This document shows, piece after piece, positions 7,580 through 15,447 of a stretch of 38,266 nucleotides of DNA. Position 1 is the first letter of the stretch. Every line of letters begins with the position of its first letter. Position numbers and translations under genes: made by a program. The notes beneath the pieces were generated by a model, which worked only from the letters and a program-made list of their open reading frames with translations, was not told where the DNA came from and made no database searches. The DNA lies in contig CAZABG010000015.1 of NCBI GenBank assembly GCA_964483465.1, positions 1 through 38,266 of the forward strand, read 5' to 3'. This DNA is from CAZABG01 sp964483465 (GTDB taxonomy: Bacteria > Chlamydiota > Chlamydiia > Chlamydiales > Parachlamydiaceae).

Positions 7580-8872
7580 TTAAAAAAACTCAAAATCTTC
7601 GTAGTAAACATCTTCTCTTTTTACCCCGATCTTTTGAAGCTGCTTTTTTATATCCCGAGTTAATTTCATAGGGCCGCATATCAAAATCTTTTTTCCGACA
7701 ACATCGCCGCTCGAATCCAATATTTTATTCATGTCAATTCGATTGCTTTCTTCGGAGCAATGAAAAAAGCACCTGAAGTTGGGATTATTCTCGCTAAATT
7801 GCTGAAATTCATCATAAAACACAGCATCAATTCTTCTATGGACACAATAATATAAATCAATTTTAGGTTTAACCTCACTTTGCTTTATAGCTCTTATCCA
7901 AGCAATAAAGGGTACAATTCCAATCCCTCCGGCAATCCAAATTTGTGAATCGCCGGCTAAAGAGTAATCAAATCTTCCGTAAGGACCTTCAAAACTGGCA
8001 AGGTAACCTGATTTAATATGTTCAAATAGATTTTTAGTGAAATCCCCACGCGCTTTGATAAGAACGCTGTTTGTATTTGAATCAAGCGTCTCTATCAAGG
8101 TAAAAGGATGAGATTCCTTTGTAAGTAAAGGTCCATCAAAACTAATAAATCCATATTGTCCGGGCTTATACTTTATCGGACCATTTGTAGATTTCAACGT
8201 TAATTCAATAACATTATCATTAATATATTTTACGTTAACAACTTCCAGCAAAAAGCGTTTTACAAAAATTGAGAAAAGGATCTGCTTATATAAAATTCCC
8301 CACAGACCAATAGCCATAGGAATATAGAGAAGTGATTGAGCGAGCTCGGACCCGACTCTTTTATCTGCAAGCAGGATGTGGAGGGAAGCCAAAACAAAAA
8401 CAGCGCTCATGAATTTATGCAGAAGCTTCCACTTATCATAAGGAAGAAGCTTTAAAAGTGTCACCGCAAGAATTATTATCATCATCCAGTAGGCTATAGC
8501 GCCTAGATTGACCGAAAGTCTTATATGAATAGGAAGAGTGAATAATAGAAACCTATCAAAATGCTGTGGGATCCACCTCATAGCATATATCCAGGGATGA
8601 ATCAAAACCAAAATAAAACCCAGAATCCCAATATGACGATGAAGGTGATAAACCTGATCTAATCCGCCAATCCAATCCTCCAACTTTTGCCATCGAGATG
8701 CCAGTAGAAGGGATATCGAAAAAAGGAAATAACCTGCTACACCAACAGCCGATCCAATACCAAAAGAAGGAGAGTCATATGTTCTCCAATCATCAAAACT
8801 TGCTATGCACCATATAACCACGAAAATAAAGAGGGACAAGACTAGAAAAACAAAGGGAGAATATTTTCTCAT
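7580..8872 (-). CDS. Ferric reductase-like transmembrane flavoprotein with FAD/NAD(P)-binding module
   Basis: This 430-residue protein has an N-terminal ferric-reductase/NOX-type membrane domain (about 1-205, six or seven helices). Candidate haem-ligand histidines are His80, His92, His152 and His165. The C-terminal ferredoxin-reductase-like half carries KPGQYGFISF (236-245), the FAD motif HPFTLI (255-260), a Gly-rich NAD(P) loop AGGIGIVPF (314-322) and a CGP motif near 397. It should pass electrons from NAD(P)H through FAD and haem across the inner membrane to iron, oxygen or a quinone. ATG 8872 is preceded by AGGA at 7 nt. The AhpD-like gene follows at once. Its upstream flank is the tRNA-fragment end of the small island, so its promoter may have been altered by that insertion. 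Confidence 0.85.
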   Translation of the reverse strand: MRKYSPFVFLVLSLFIFVVIWCIASFDDWRTYDSPSFGIGSAVGVAGYFLFSISLLLASRWQKLEDWIGGLDQVYHLHRHIGILGFILVLIHPWIYAMRWIPQHFDRFLLFTLPIHIRLSVNLGAIAYWMMIIILAVTLLKLLPYDKWKLLHKFMSAVFVLASLHILLADKRVGSELAQSLLYIPMAIGLWGILYKQILFSIFVKRFLLEVVNVKYINDNVIELTLKSTNGPIKYKPGQYGFISFDGPLLTKESHPFTLIETLDSNTNSVLIKARGDFTKNLFEHIKSGYLASFEGPYGRFDYSLAGDSQIWIAGGIGIVPFIAWIRAIKQSEVKPKIDLYYCVHRRIDAVFYDEFQQFSENNPNFRCFFHCSEESNRIDMNKILDSSGDVVGKKILICGPMKLTRDIKKQLQKIGVKREDVYYEDFEFF

Positions 8873-8940
8873 TAATAAATCCTGGCCTAAGCGATACTTT
8901 CTAGCTGAACAAGATCACTTTGACAAGGGAAAAGAAATTG

Positions 8941-8968
8941 TGCTCGGAAAAGGAGTCGAACCTTCACG
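8941..8968. repeat. Distal att-like repeat: detached copy of the tRNA-Leu(UAA) 3' end
   Basis: Bases 8941-8968 are identical to 10538-10565, the last 28 nt of tRNA-Leu (acceptor 3' strand, discriminator and most of the T arm). After one mismatch the next three bases also match (31 of 32). The tRNA body is absent here. A detached 3' end downstream of an intact tRNA in the same orientation is the usual footprint of tyrosine-integrase-type insertion into a tRNA gene. Confidence 0.8.
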
Positions 8969-9359
8969 AGATGATTAATTGTCACAGTATGCCATTTTTT
9001 TTGTCTAGATGGGGAAAAATTGGGGTAAAACAAAAACTACCTTAGAGGTTTCCCAAGAAAATTGGGAATAAAAGGGTGCATGAATTTCAATCAAAAAATT
9101 TGGCTATTTCCTATTTATTTTCTAAAACCGAGGCATTGAGAGGTGTTATTGATAAAGGAGTAGAACCAATAAAATCATACGACAAAAATTACTCAGATTA
9201 ACGCCATGCAGATGAAATATCTGCATTAACCTACACATTTAAATCAGAATTTATTTACCCAACTCTAACAAGGCCACCCACCCCAAGATTTTGACTTGGA
9301 ACTCATTTAGAATGTGTTAATTATTATTTTATAATCTTCCTTTCGGGTATAAAAATATC
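8969..9359. other. Noncoding left part of the island with two perfect hairpins
   Basis: No credible gene is seen in these 391 nt. Two short perfect inverted repeats stand out: TTCCCAA/TTGGGAA (9050-9056 with 9062-9068, loop GAAAA) and ATGCAGAT/ATCTGCAT (9206-9213 with 9219-9226, loop GAAAT). Neither has a T-run, so they do not look like terminators. They could be protein-binding sites or chance. Confidence 0.4.
9330..9335 (+). promoter_or_regulatory. Consensus -10 box for the island gene
   Basis: A perfect TATAAT at 9330-9335 lies 24 nt before the ATG at 9360. A weak TTAGAA sits about 18 nt upstream as a possible -35. No Shine-Dalgarno sequence follows in the short leader. Confidence 0.45.
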
Positions 9360-10430
9360 ATGATTGACCCCAGCTCATCGATTAAAAGATTCTTTAGCTA
9401 CTTCAAGGAAGAGGCAGCCCACTTTATCACCGACCTTTTTCAACAAAACTTCGCTCAAAGAATAACGCATGCACCACTTAATCCTGATAGAGTAGTAGTT
9501 TATGAATTACCTATTACCCCCGCACCTTTGTCAAACCCAGATATAGCGCCGCTTAAATATGATAGAATCAAGAATGAAATTTTTTCTCTATACACTGAAG
9601 AACAAAAGGAGACCTTAGCCTTTAAAGAGAAAATGCTCAAAGACTTGAAGCAAACGCTTCGCAATAGAAAAATACCGGACTTTATCCATACTCTCCATTA
9701 TTTCATACTAGCATTTGAGCATACTACCTTGCCAGTAAGCAATGAAACCCTGCGCGAATGGCGTATTAAATCGAACTCCCTCATCGATTACAAATTTGAC
9801 AATTTAAAAAGAGGCATAACCAAACTAATCGAACTCCAGATGAGCTATTACGCATCGCCCCCTTATGCAGAAAATACACGAGCTAACCTACTTGCAAGAT
9901 CTAAAGAAGTACTCAAATGGCTCAAAATTTGCACTCGAAGTTTAACGCTTCAACCACTTAATGATAGAGTAAAACTTTATGTACCAGCGTATATCTACGC
10001 ACGTTATCAAAACCCAAAAATGGCGATGCTTAATGACAGAATCAAGAATGCAATTCATTCTCAATACACATTAGAACAAAGGAGGATGGTAGCCATTATA
10101 GAGAATATGCTCAAAGACCTGAGCCAAACTTTGCAAAATAGAAGCGTATCGGACCCGGCCCCTACTCTCAGTTATTTCATCCAGGAATTTGACCAAACTA
10201 CCTTGCCGGTAAGCCATCAAAAGCTTTACCGATGGTGTATTAAATTGAACTCCCTCACCGATTACAAATTTGACGAATTAAAAAACAACATAGCCAAACT
10301 AATCGAACTCCAGATGACCTACAACATATCGCCCCCTTATGCAGAAAATACACGAATTAACCTGCTTGCAAGCTCCAACGAAGTGCTCGAATGTCTTAAA
10401 ATCGATATCAAAAAACTATTAAACTTTTAA
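9360..10430 (+). CDS. Unrecognised island protein made of two tandem copies of a domain of about 157 residues
   Basis: I do not recognise this 356-residue protein. After an N-terminus of about 38 residues it consists of two related units, about residues 39-196 and 199-353. Aligned by eye over 124 residues (68-191 against 226-349 approximately) they are identical at about 79 positions. Shared blocks include DRIKN, MLKDL-QTL-NR, TTLPVS, NSL-DYKFD-LK, KLIELQM-Y, SPPYAENTR-NLLA and EVL--LKI. The units are Leu/Lys-rich and look helical; there is no signal peptide or membrane helix. The best-conserved block, SPPYAENTR, is the likely functional core. It is the only gene in the tRNA-Leu island, and the long intact frame suggests selection. 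Possible roles are effector, structural adaptor or element maintenance; none can be chosen from sequence. Confidence 0.75.
   Translation: MIDPSSSIKRFFSYFKEEAAHFITDLFQQNFAQRITHAPLNPDRVVVYELPITPAPLSNPDIAPLKYDRIKNEIFSLYTEEQKETLAFKEKMLKDLKQTLRNRKIPDFIHTLHYFILAFEHTTLPVSNETLREWRIKSNSLIDYKFDNLKRGITKLIELQMSYYASPPYAENTRANLLARSKEVLKWLKICTRSLTLQPLNDRVKLYVPAYIYARYQNPKMAMLNDRIKNAIHSQYTLEQRRMVAIIENMLKDLSQTLQNRSVSDPAPTLSYFIQEFDQTTLPVSHQKLYRWCIKLNSLTDYKFDELKNNIAKLIELQMTYNISPPYAENTRINLLASSNEVLECLKIDIKKLLNF
9474..10418 (+). repeat. Intragenic tandem duplication (two units of about 470 bp)
   Basis: Unit 1 spans about 9474-9950 and unit 2 about 9954-10418. The match is visible at DNA level: the block coding for SPPYAENTR is nearly identical in both, and both units open with a PLN(P)DRV-type sequence. 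Divergence is well spread, so the duplication is not recent. Confidence 0.7.
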
Positions 10431-10537
10431 ATTTCAGAAAAACTGCCAGTAAAGATATCGTTTCATTATATTTTTTAAAATTTCGCTTTTAGCACTGTCA
10501 GGCGCGAAAGAAAAGATGCAATGTTTGGAAAAAAGAA

Positions 10538-10620
<83 letters not shown>

Positions 10621-10632
10621 ATGGAAGGCAAA

Positions 10633-10661
10633 AGCTTAATAAATTGCGGGTTTCCGGTCAA
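10633..10661 (-). promoter_or_regulatory. Promoter of tRNA-Leu
   Basis: On the minus strand TTGACC (complement of 10656-10661) and TAAGCT (complement of 10633-10638) are 17 nt apart. The predicted start is about 6 nt before the tRNA 5' end at 10620. Confidence 0.6.
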
Positions 10662-10812
10662 TAATGAATGCGAGGAAAAAGCTCAGTAAAATTCCGAAAT
10701 ATTTTTTCATAGCTGGAGGCGAAGACACGGTTTTTCCTCTCATAGAATGCTCACATAAACTTAACAGTATATTAATTACTCTAAGAGTGCTCCCAAAGGT
10801 TAAAATTAACTT

Positions 10813-12366
10813 ATGGGTGATATTAGGATTAACGCCCCACAAGTGCGACAGGCGCAGGCCAGTTCCCAAGAAATTTCTCAGGCCACCTTCTTAGGGCGGG
10901 TTTTTTCTAATCTTAGCTCTATAAAACAAAAGTTTGTAACGATCTCTAGTCTTTTTAAAGAGAAAATCGGGGATCTTAAAGAACTTTTAAGCAGAAACTC
11001 TGATCTTAAGTTTTCAGCTAAATCCATCGTCGAAGAAAAAGTTAACGACAAAGGGAATGAGGTATTAGGCACGAAGTTGCTTGAACCGATTGGTCTACAG
11101 CGAAGTTTTAAAAGCAATCCTGTTTACGAAAAAAATCAATATTCGGAATTTGTACCTCTCGAGCCCCAAGAAAAGTATAGCCGTCCAGAACTTCCTAACG
11201 ATTATAGGAAATTTAATAGAAATGAAGTTGCAATAGAACAATATAGCAAGCCGGAGACGCTGGAAAAATATACCCATCCTTCCCACCTAAGAGATATAAA
11301 TATCGAGAAATATAGTAATCCTGAAGTAGAGAAATACACATATCCTGTTAATTTGGGAGCCTCTCAACCCTCGCATAATTCTCCCATAAATCAAACGGCT
11401 CAAAAAGCCTCGCTTTATGTTAGCAAAGTTTATAACAAAATATTCGAACAAAGAGAGGCTATAGATTTTCACAAATCGGATGGACAAGTTCGCACGTATG
11501 TCCCGCTTGAAATACTTGGAGAGGGTAATTACAAAGCCGCTTTAAAAGTAGATAAAGTTAAGATTGCGCTAGATTCATTTGGTAATGAAATTAAAAAAGT
11601 GTCTACCCGCGTTTTACTGGTTATGGACTCGACTACCGCAACTCAAAAAAAAGATATCGATGTTCAGGCGGAAATTAAAGTTAATAACCGTCTTAGAGAA
11701 ATCTATAAAGAAGGCAAGAAAGATGGAGTTGATCATCTCCCCCACGTTTCAATAGCTAAGCCTATAGCATATAATGGAGAAGTGGCTTTCAGTTCAAAGT
11801 TAATGGCGGGAGGAGCTTTAAATTCTAAAATAGCGATGCTTAATGAAGGCATGAAAGATCAGGTTGCAGAAGATATGTGTAAAGGTCTTCAGGAGCTTCA
11901 TCAAAATGGAATCATTCATAGGGATATTAAAACAGATAATTTTTTAATTGATACCCAGGGCAACGTTAAAATTGCAGATATGGGCAAAGCCTTTTTTGAA
12001 GATGAAGGCGCTCACGACACAACTACTTTTGCACCAATAAGACCACCTGGATTAAAGGCGGTAACTGAGTGGGATAAAAAAGCTGATATTTACCAACTTG
12101 GCGTTGCACTGTTTCAAGTCTATTCCGGACAGGATAATGTACACCAACTAAGAGCGATGATGGCTCCTAATCTTAGCCCTGAAGAAAGAAAAGATCCCGC
12201 TAAATTCTATGCAGCTCGTAATGAAGGAGTCGAAAGAGGCACGTGGGCTGGAATTGAAAATATCGCGCCCCCTCAAAAAAAAGAATTTATTCTGAGAATG
12301 CTAGATAGCGATCCAGATAAAAGACCGGATATCGATGAAGTCGTTAAATTCTTCTCTAAAAATTAG
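10813..12366 (+). CDS. Ser/Thr protein kinase-like protein with an N-terminal E-[KQ]-Y-[ST]-x-P repeat region; candidate effector
   Basis: This 517-residue protein has two parts. Residues 1-225 are low in recognisable structure and carry five spaced repeats: EKYSRP (120-125), EQYSKP (142-147), EKYTHP (151-156), EKYSNP (165-170) and EKYTYP (173-178). Residues 232-514 form a protein-kinase fold: Gly-rich loop LGEGNY (235-240), IIHRDIKTDNFLID (367-380) with Asp371, Lys373 and Asn376, a DMG in place of DFG (389-391), DIYQLG (425-430) and Arg504 near the end. A canonical VAIK lysine is not obvious: the matching strand reads RVLLVMD. Activity may therefore be atypical. There is no membrane helix or Sec signal, consistent with a cytoplasmic kinase or a type III substrate. 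It stands alone between tRNA-Leu and hppA and ends at its own terminator. Confidence 0.85.
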   Translation: MGDIRINAPQVRQAQASSQEISQATFLGRVFSNLSSIKQKFVTISSLFKEKIGDLKELLSRNSDLKFSAKSIVEEKVNDKGNEVLGTKLLEPIGLQRSFKSNPVYEKNQYSEFVPLEPQEKYSRPELPNDYRKFNRNEVAIEQYSKPETLEKYTHPSHLRDINIEKYSNPEVEKYTYPVNLGASQPSHNSPINQTAQKASLYVSKVYNKIFEQREAIDFHKSDGQVRTYVPLEILGEGNYKAALKVDKVKIALDSFGNEIKKVSTRVLLVMDSTTATQKKDIDVQAEIKVNNRLREIYKEGKKDGVDHLPHVSIAKPIAYNGEVAFSSKLMAGGALNSKIAMLNEGMKDQVAEDMCKGLQELHQNGIIHRDIKTDNFLIDTQGNVKIADMGKAFFEDEGAHDTTTFAPIRPPGLKAVTEWDKKADIYQLGVALFQVYSGQDNVHQLRAMMAPNLSPEERKDPAKFYAARNEGVERGTWAGIENIAPPQKKEFILRMLDSDPDKRPDIDEVVKFFSKN

Positions 12367-12397
12367 GGAACCCCCTGATCGAGGGCTCCCTTTTTTT
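12366..12397 (+). terminator. Rho-independent terminator of the kinase gene
   Basis: GGGA (12366-12369) plus CCC pairs with GGG plus TCCC (12387-12390), with one A/C mismatch, followed by seven T. It ends 1 nt before the hppA stop, so the stem may also act on the minus strand. Confidence 0.8.
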
Positions 12398-12398
12398 A

Positions 12399-14489
12399 TT
12401 AAGCAAAATACTTTGCGAGGATGGCTAAGAGAAGCAGCGCTACAATGTTCGCGATTTTAATCATCGGGTTAATTGCAGGGCCAGCAGTATCTTTATAAGG
12501 GTCACCTACGGTATCGCCGGTAATAGACGCTTTGTGAGCATCCGAACCTTTTCCACCATGATGTCCTTCTTCAATCAGCTTCTTAGCATTGTCCCATGCT
12601 CCGCCGCCGGAAGTCATAGAGAGACCCACGAAGAGTCCTGTTACGACAACGCCTAATAGCATTGAACCAAGAACGACAAGCGCTTGCACATGACCTACGG
12701 TATAGTAAATCAGGAAGTACATCGCGATCGGCACAACCACCGGAAGAAGCGATGGGATAACCATCTCTTTAATAGCGGCTTTAGTCAGCATGTCCACCGC
12801 TCTGCCGTAATCTGGCTTCGCAGTATTTTGCATGATGCCCGGAATCTCTTTGAATTGACGTCTAACTTCAACGACAACGGCTCCTGCCGCACGGCCTACC
12901 GCCATCATCGATAGCGAGCCGAACAAATAAGGAAGAAGACCGCCCAAGAAGAGGCCGACCACCACAAAAGCATCGTCTAGAGAGAAGTTGACAGTAAGAT
13001 TCGGGAAATAATGTTTAATATCTTCCAAGAAGGCTGTAAATAGCACAATCGCCGCAAGACCTGCAGATCCGATCGCATAGCCTTTAGTCACAGCTTTTGT
13101 TGTATTTCCTACCGCATCGAGCGCGTCTGTTGTCTTACGAACATCGGATGGAAGGTTTGACATCTCGGCAATACCGCCCGCGTTATCCGTTACAGGACCG
13201 TACGCATCAAGCGCGACAACCATACCAGCAAGCGCAAGCATCGTTGTTGCAGCTATTGCAACCCCATAAAGATTCGCGTTTAAGTAAGAAACCAAGATCG
13301 CGGCGCAAATGGAAACTACAGGAAGAGCTGTCGCTTCAAGCGATACGGCAAGACCTTGAATAATATTTGTACCATGTCCGGTTACAGACGCATCGGCAAT
13401 ACTTTTTACAGGTCTGTAACGGGTCATTGTGTAGTATTCGGTAATCCACATGATAAGCCCTGTCAATGCAAGCCCTGTCAGCGCGCAGTAGAAAATATTC
13501 AAGCCTGTGAACGTAACTGAATTGATAGTAAATGTTGTTTCAAGGCCAATCCAAATACGTGTAAGGAAGTAAATCAAAATCGCGGAAATGAGCGCCGTTA
13601 CGATAAAGCCCTTATAAAGAGCCCCCATGATGTTGTTGCTTTTTCCTAGCTTCACAAAAAATGTACCGACAACGGATGCAAAAATGCAGCAAGCGCCGAT
13701 CAATAGTGGATACAACATCATTTGGTCGAACATATTGCCAACGAAATAGATTCCCGCTAAGAGCATCGAACCTACAATGGTTACCACATACGTTTCAAAA
13801 AGGTCTGCCGCCATACCGGCGCAGTCACCAACGTTATCGCCTACGTTGTCCGCAATAACAGCCGGGTTTCTTGGATCGTCTTCAGGAATACCCGCTTCGA
13901 TTTTACCGACGAGATCAGCGCCTACGTATGCACCCTTCGTAAAAATAACGCCGCCGAGACGAGCGAATATTGAAATTAATGAGGCGCCAAAGCCCAACGC
14001 AACTAGTGCTTCAAGCTGCTCGCGAACCGGCAAATTGATTTCTCTTAAATAAATATAGTAACCGGAAATGCCCAAGATGCCGAGCCCTACTACGAGTAGT
14101 CCGGTAATCGCTCCAGATTTAAAGGCAACGTCAAGCGCAGCTTGTAATCCATTTTTTGCCGCTTCCGAAGTACGTACGTTCGCGCGGACAGAAATATTCA
14201 TACCCACAAAGCCCGCAACACCCGACAATACAGCGCCGATTAAGAATCCTATGCCAACATAGGCGCCAAGAAGCCATGTAAGAAGAGCAAGAATGACAAC
14301 ACCGACAATGGCAATCATTGTATATTGACGCTTTAAATAAGCCGATGCACCCTCTTGGATAGCTTGCGCAATTTCTTGCATTCTAGCGTTGCCCGTAGGG
14401 AGTTTTAAAATCGATTGAATCATCAATAGGCCATATAGAAGGGCGAAAAGCCCGCAGCCAAGGATGATCGCATATGCATTAAATACCAT
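12399..14489 (-). CDS. hppA: Membrane-bound H+-translocating pyrophosphatase, K+-independent type
   Basis: This 696-residue integral membrane enzyme has about 16 helices and couples PPi hydrolysis to proton export. The substrate motif is complete: KGAYVGADLVGK (185-196) and DDPRNPAVIADNVGDNVGDCAG (from 204), with GPVTDNAGGIAEM at 431-443. The residue deciding K+ dependence reads GNTTKAVTKGYAIGSAGL: Lys465 replaces the Ala of K+-dependent enzymes, so this is the K+-independent subclass, close in wording to alpha-proteobacterial members. Start is ATG 14489, with AAAGG 7 nt upstream. It follows the arginine-patch gene on the same strand but is separated by two strong hairpins, so it is probably its own unit. 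It would recover energy from the PPi made by biosynthesis. Confidence 0.96.
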   Translation of the reverse strand: MVFNAYAIILGCGLFALLYGLLMIQSILKLPTGNARMQEIAQAIQEGASAYLKRQYTMIAIVGVVILALLTWLLGAYVGIGFLIGAVLSGVAGFVGMNISVRANVRTSEAAKNGLQAALDVAFKSGAITGLLVVGLGILGISGYYIYLREINLPVREQLEALVALGFGASLISIFARLGGVIFTKGAYVGADLVGKIEAGIPEDDPRNPAVIADNVGDNVGDCAGMAADLFETYVVTIVGSMLLAGIYFVGNMFDQMMLYPLLIGACCIFASVVGTFFVKLGKSNNIMGALYKGFIVTALISAILIYFLTRIWIGLETTFTINSVTFTGLNIFYCALTGLALTGLIMWITEYYTMTRYRPVKSIADASVTGHGTNIIQGLAVSLEATALPVVSICAAILVSYLNANLYGVAIAATTMLALAGMVVALDAYGPVTDNAGGIAEMSNLPSDVRKTTDALDAVGNTTKAVTKGYAIGSAGLAAIVLFTAFLEDIKHYFPNLTVNFSLDDAFVVVGLFLGGLLPYLFGSLSMMAVGRAAGAVVVEVRRQFKEIPGIMQNTAKPDYGRAVDMLTKAAIKEMVIPSLLPVVVPIAMYFLIYYTVGHVQALVVLGSMLLGVVVTGLFVGLSMTSGGGAWDNAKKLIEEGHHGGKGSDAHKASITGDTVGDPYKDTAGPAINPMIKIANIVALLLLAILAKYFA

Positions 14490-14523
14490 GGACTAACCTT
14501 TATATTTTTTAATGAGCAAAGAA

Positions 14524-14584
14524 TGCCATAGCCTGTTTTTCTATGGCAATTGAAAAGCGAACCTGTAAGAAACAAGTTCGCTTT
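14524..14584 (-). terminator. Tandem hairpins ending the gapA/arginine-patch-gene transcript
   Basis: Read on the minus strand, a 9-bp perfect stem AAAGCGAAC/GTTCGCTTT (14554-14562 with 14576-14584) comes first, followed by TTTTCAATT overlap. An 8-bp perfect stem TGCCATAG/CTATGGCA (14524-14531 with 14541-14548), followed by TTCTTTG, comes second. They separate the gene ending at 14595 from hppA starting at 14489. Confidence 0.65.
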
Positions 14585-14594
14585 GTAAAGTTAG

Positions 14595-15416
14595 TTATAA
14601 CTTTTCAGTATCAGAGGGTTCAGATTGAACGCCCTTTACTCTTTCATTATAAATTTCTTCATCTCTTTCTACCGAACGTTGAAATTCTTCAAATTCCGAT
14701 ATAGAGTCTACAGGAGCTTGAGGCTCGACAATTTCTTCAACAATATCTTTACCTTTACCCTGCTCTAACTCTTCCTTAGTATAAAACGCCTCTTTAAAAA
14801 GCGCATTTTCCTTATAGGATTTCAAAGTTTCAGAAATCAAAGTCGGAGGAGGCGTTAAAAGAGAACTTAAAATCGACTGGGCAATTGGCTGCGATTCAGC
14901 TGTGAGCCCGGTGCTATCCTGGGAAGGAGGAGTTAATTCAATTTTTTGCTCATCATGCGGGCTTGCCCCTTCTTTTGGTAGAGCGACATCATCTTCACGT
15001 CTTCTTCTTCCCTGACGTCTACGGTCCCTTCTTCGGCCATCTCTAGAATCAGGCTGCTTCTGCTCAGCTGGGGTTAGAGGCTGAGTCTCTTGAGGAGCTC
15101 TTTCCTCTTTAACCTCTTTCGGTTTATTCTCCCTTTCTTTCCCGCCGCTAATTTTAATTGAGCGTTCAAGCCCAACATTTTTAAGAACAATACGCGCTTC
15201 GCGCACTTCTAATATCTCGTAATCGGAAACCGGCACGAGAAAAGCTTTAGGACGCTCAAGAGAGCGGAAAAACGAGCAACTACCAAAGGTGACTACTTCA
15301 ACAGCATCTACAAAATATTCTTCAGAGCCTGGGTTCTTCGAACTTCTGACAACTATTTTATAACCTTCTTTAGGAGTAATGACCGTTTCAATAATAGGTT
15401 CGCGAGTAAAATCCAC
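14595..15416 (-). CDS. Chlamydia-type conserved protein with an Arg-rich patch, downstream of gapA
   Basis: Function unknown. The 273 residues show an ordered N-terminal part (about 1-90, beta-rich), then a charged, proline-rich disordered region with a dense basic patch RRRDRRRQGRRRRE (128-141), then an acidic C-terminus. The basic patch suggests binding to RNA, DNA or acidic membranes. GTG at 15416 is the start, with AGGA about 10 nt upstream. It follows gapA by 31 nt and is presumably co-transcribed. The C. trachomatis gene CT504 occupies the same place next to gapA (CT505), so this is probably its positional equivalent. I judge that from synteny, not from alignment. Confidence 0.7.
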   Translation of the reverse strand: MDFTREPIIETVITPKEGYKIVVRSSKNPGSEEYFVDAVEVVTFGSCSFFRSLERPKAFLVPVSDYEILEVREARIVLKNVGLERSIKISGGKERENKPKEVKEERAPQETQPLTPAEQKQPDSRDGRRRDRRRQGRRRREDDVALPKEGASPHDEQKIELTPPSQDSTGLTAESQPIAQSILSSLLTPPPTLISETLKSYKENALFKEAFYTKEELEQGKGKDIVEEIVEPQAPVDSISEFEEFQRSVERDEEIYNERVKGVQSEPSDTEKL

Positions 15417-15447
15417 TTAAATCAATTCCTGTTAAAATGAGTTTAAA

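Larger units (their letters stand above)
8969..10537. mobile_element. Small tRNA-Leu-associated genomic island, no integrase
   Basis: The 1.57-kb segment lies between the detached tRNA 3' end (8941-8968) and the intact tRNA-Leu. It contains one substantial gene (9360-10430), AT-rich flanks and no integrase, relaxase or transposase. Such an element could be a remnant of a larger integrated element, or a non-autonomous one mobilised by an integrase elsewhere. The duplication is seen directly; mobility is inferred. Confidence 0.6.

Noticed and set aside
9154..9167. Third partial copy of the tRNA T-arm (AAAGGAGT-GAACC with one mismatch)
   Set aside because: Only 13 of 14 bases match, and flanks do not. 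In an AT-rich region this may be chance; not enough to call a second insertion site.
10664..10894. 76-codon plus-strand frame before the kinase gene
   Set aside because: It overlaps the tRNA-Leu promoter and the kinase start in another frame, and its product shows no coherent structure.
13777..14052. 91-codon plus-strand frame antisense to hppA
   Set aside because: Shadow of the strongly conserved PPi-binding region of hppA; low complexity, no start signals.
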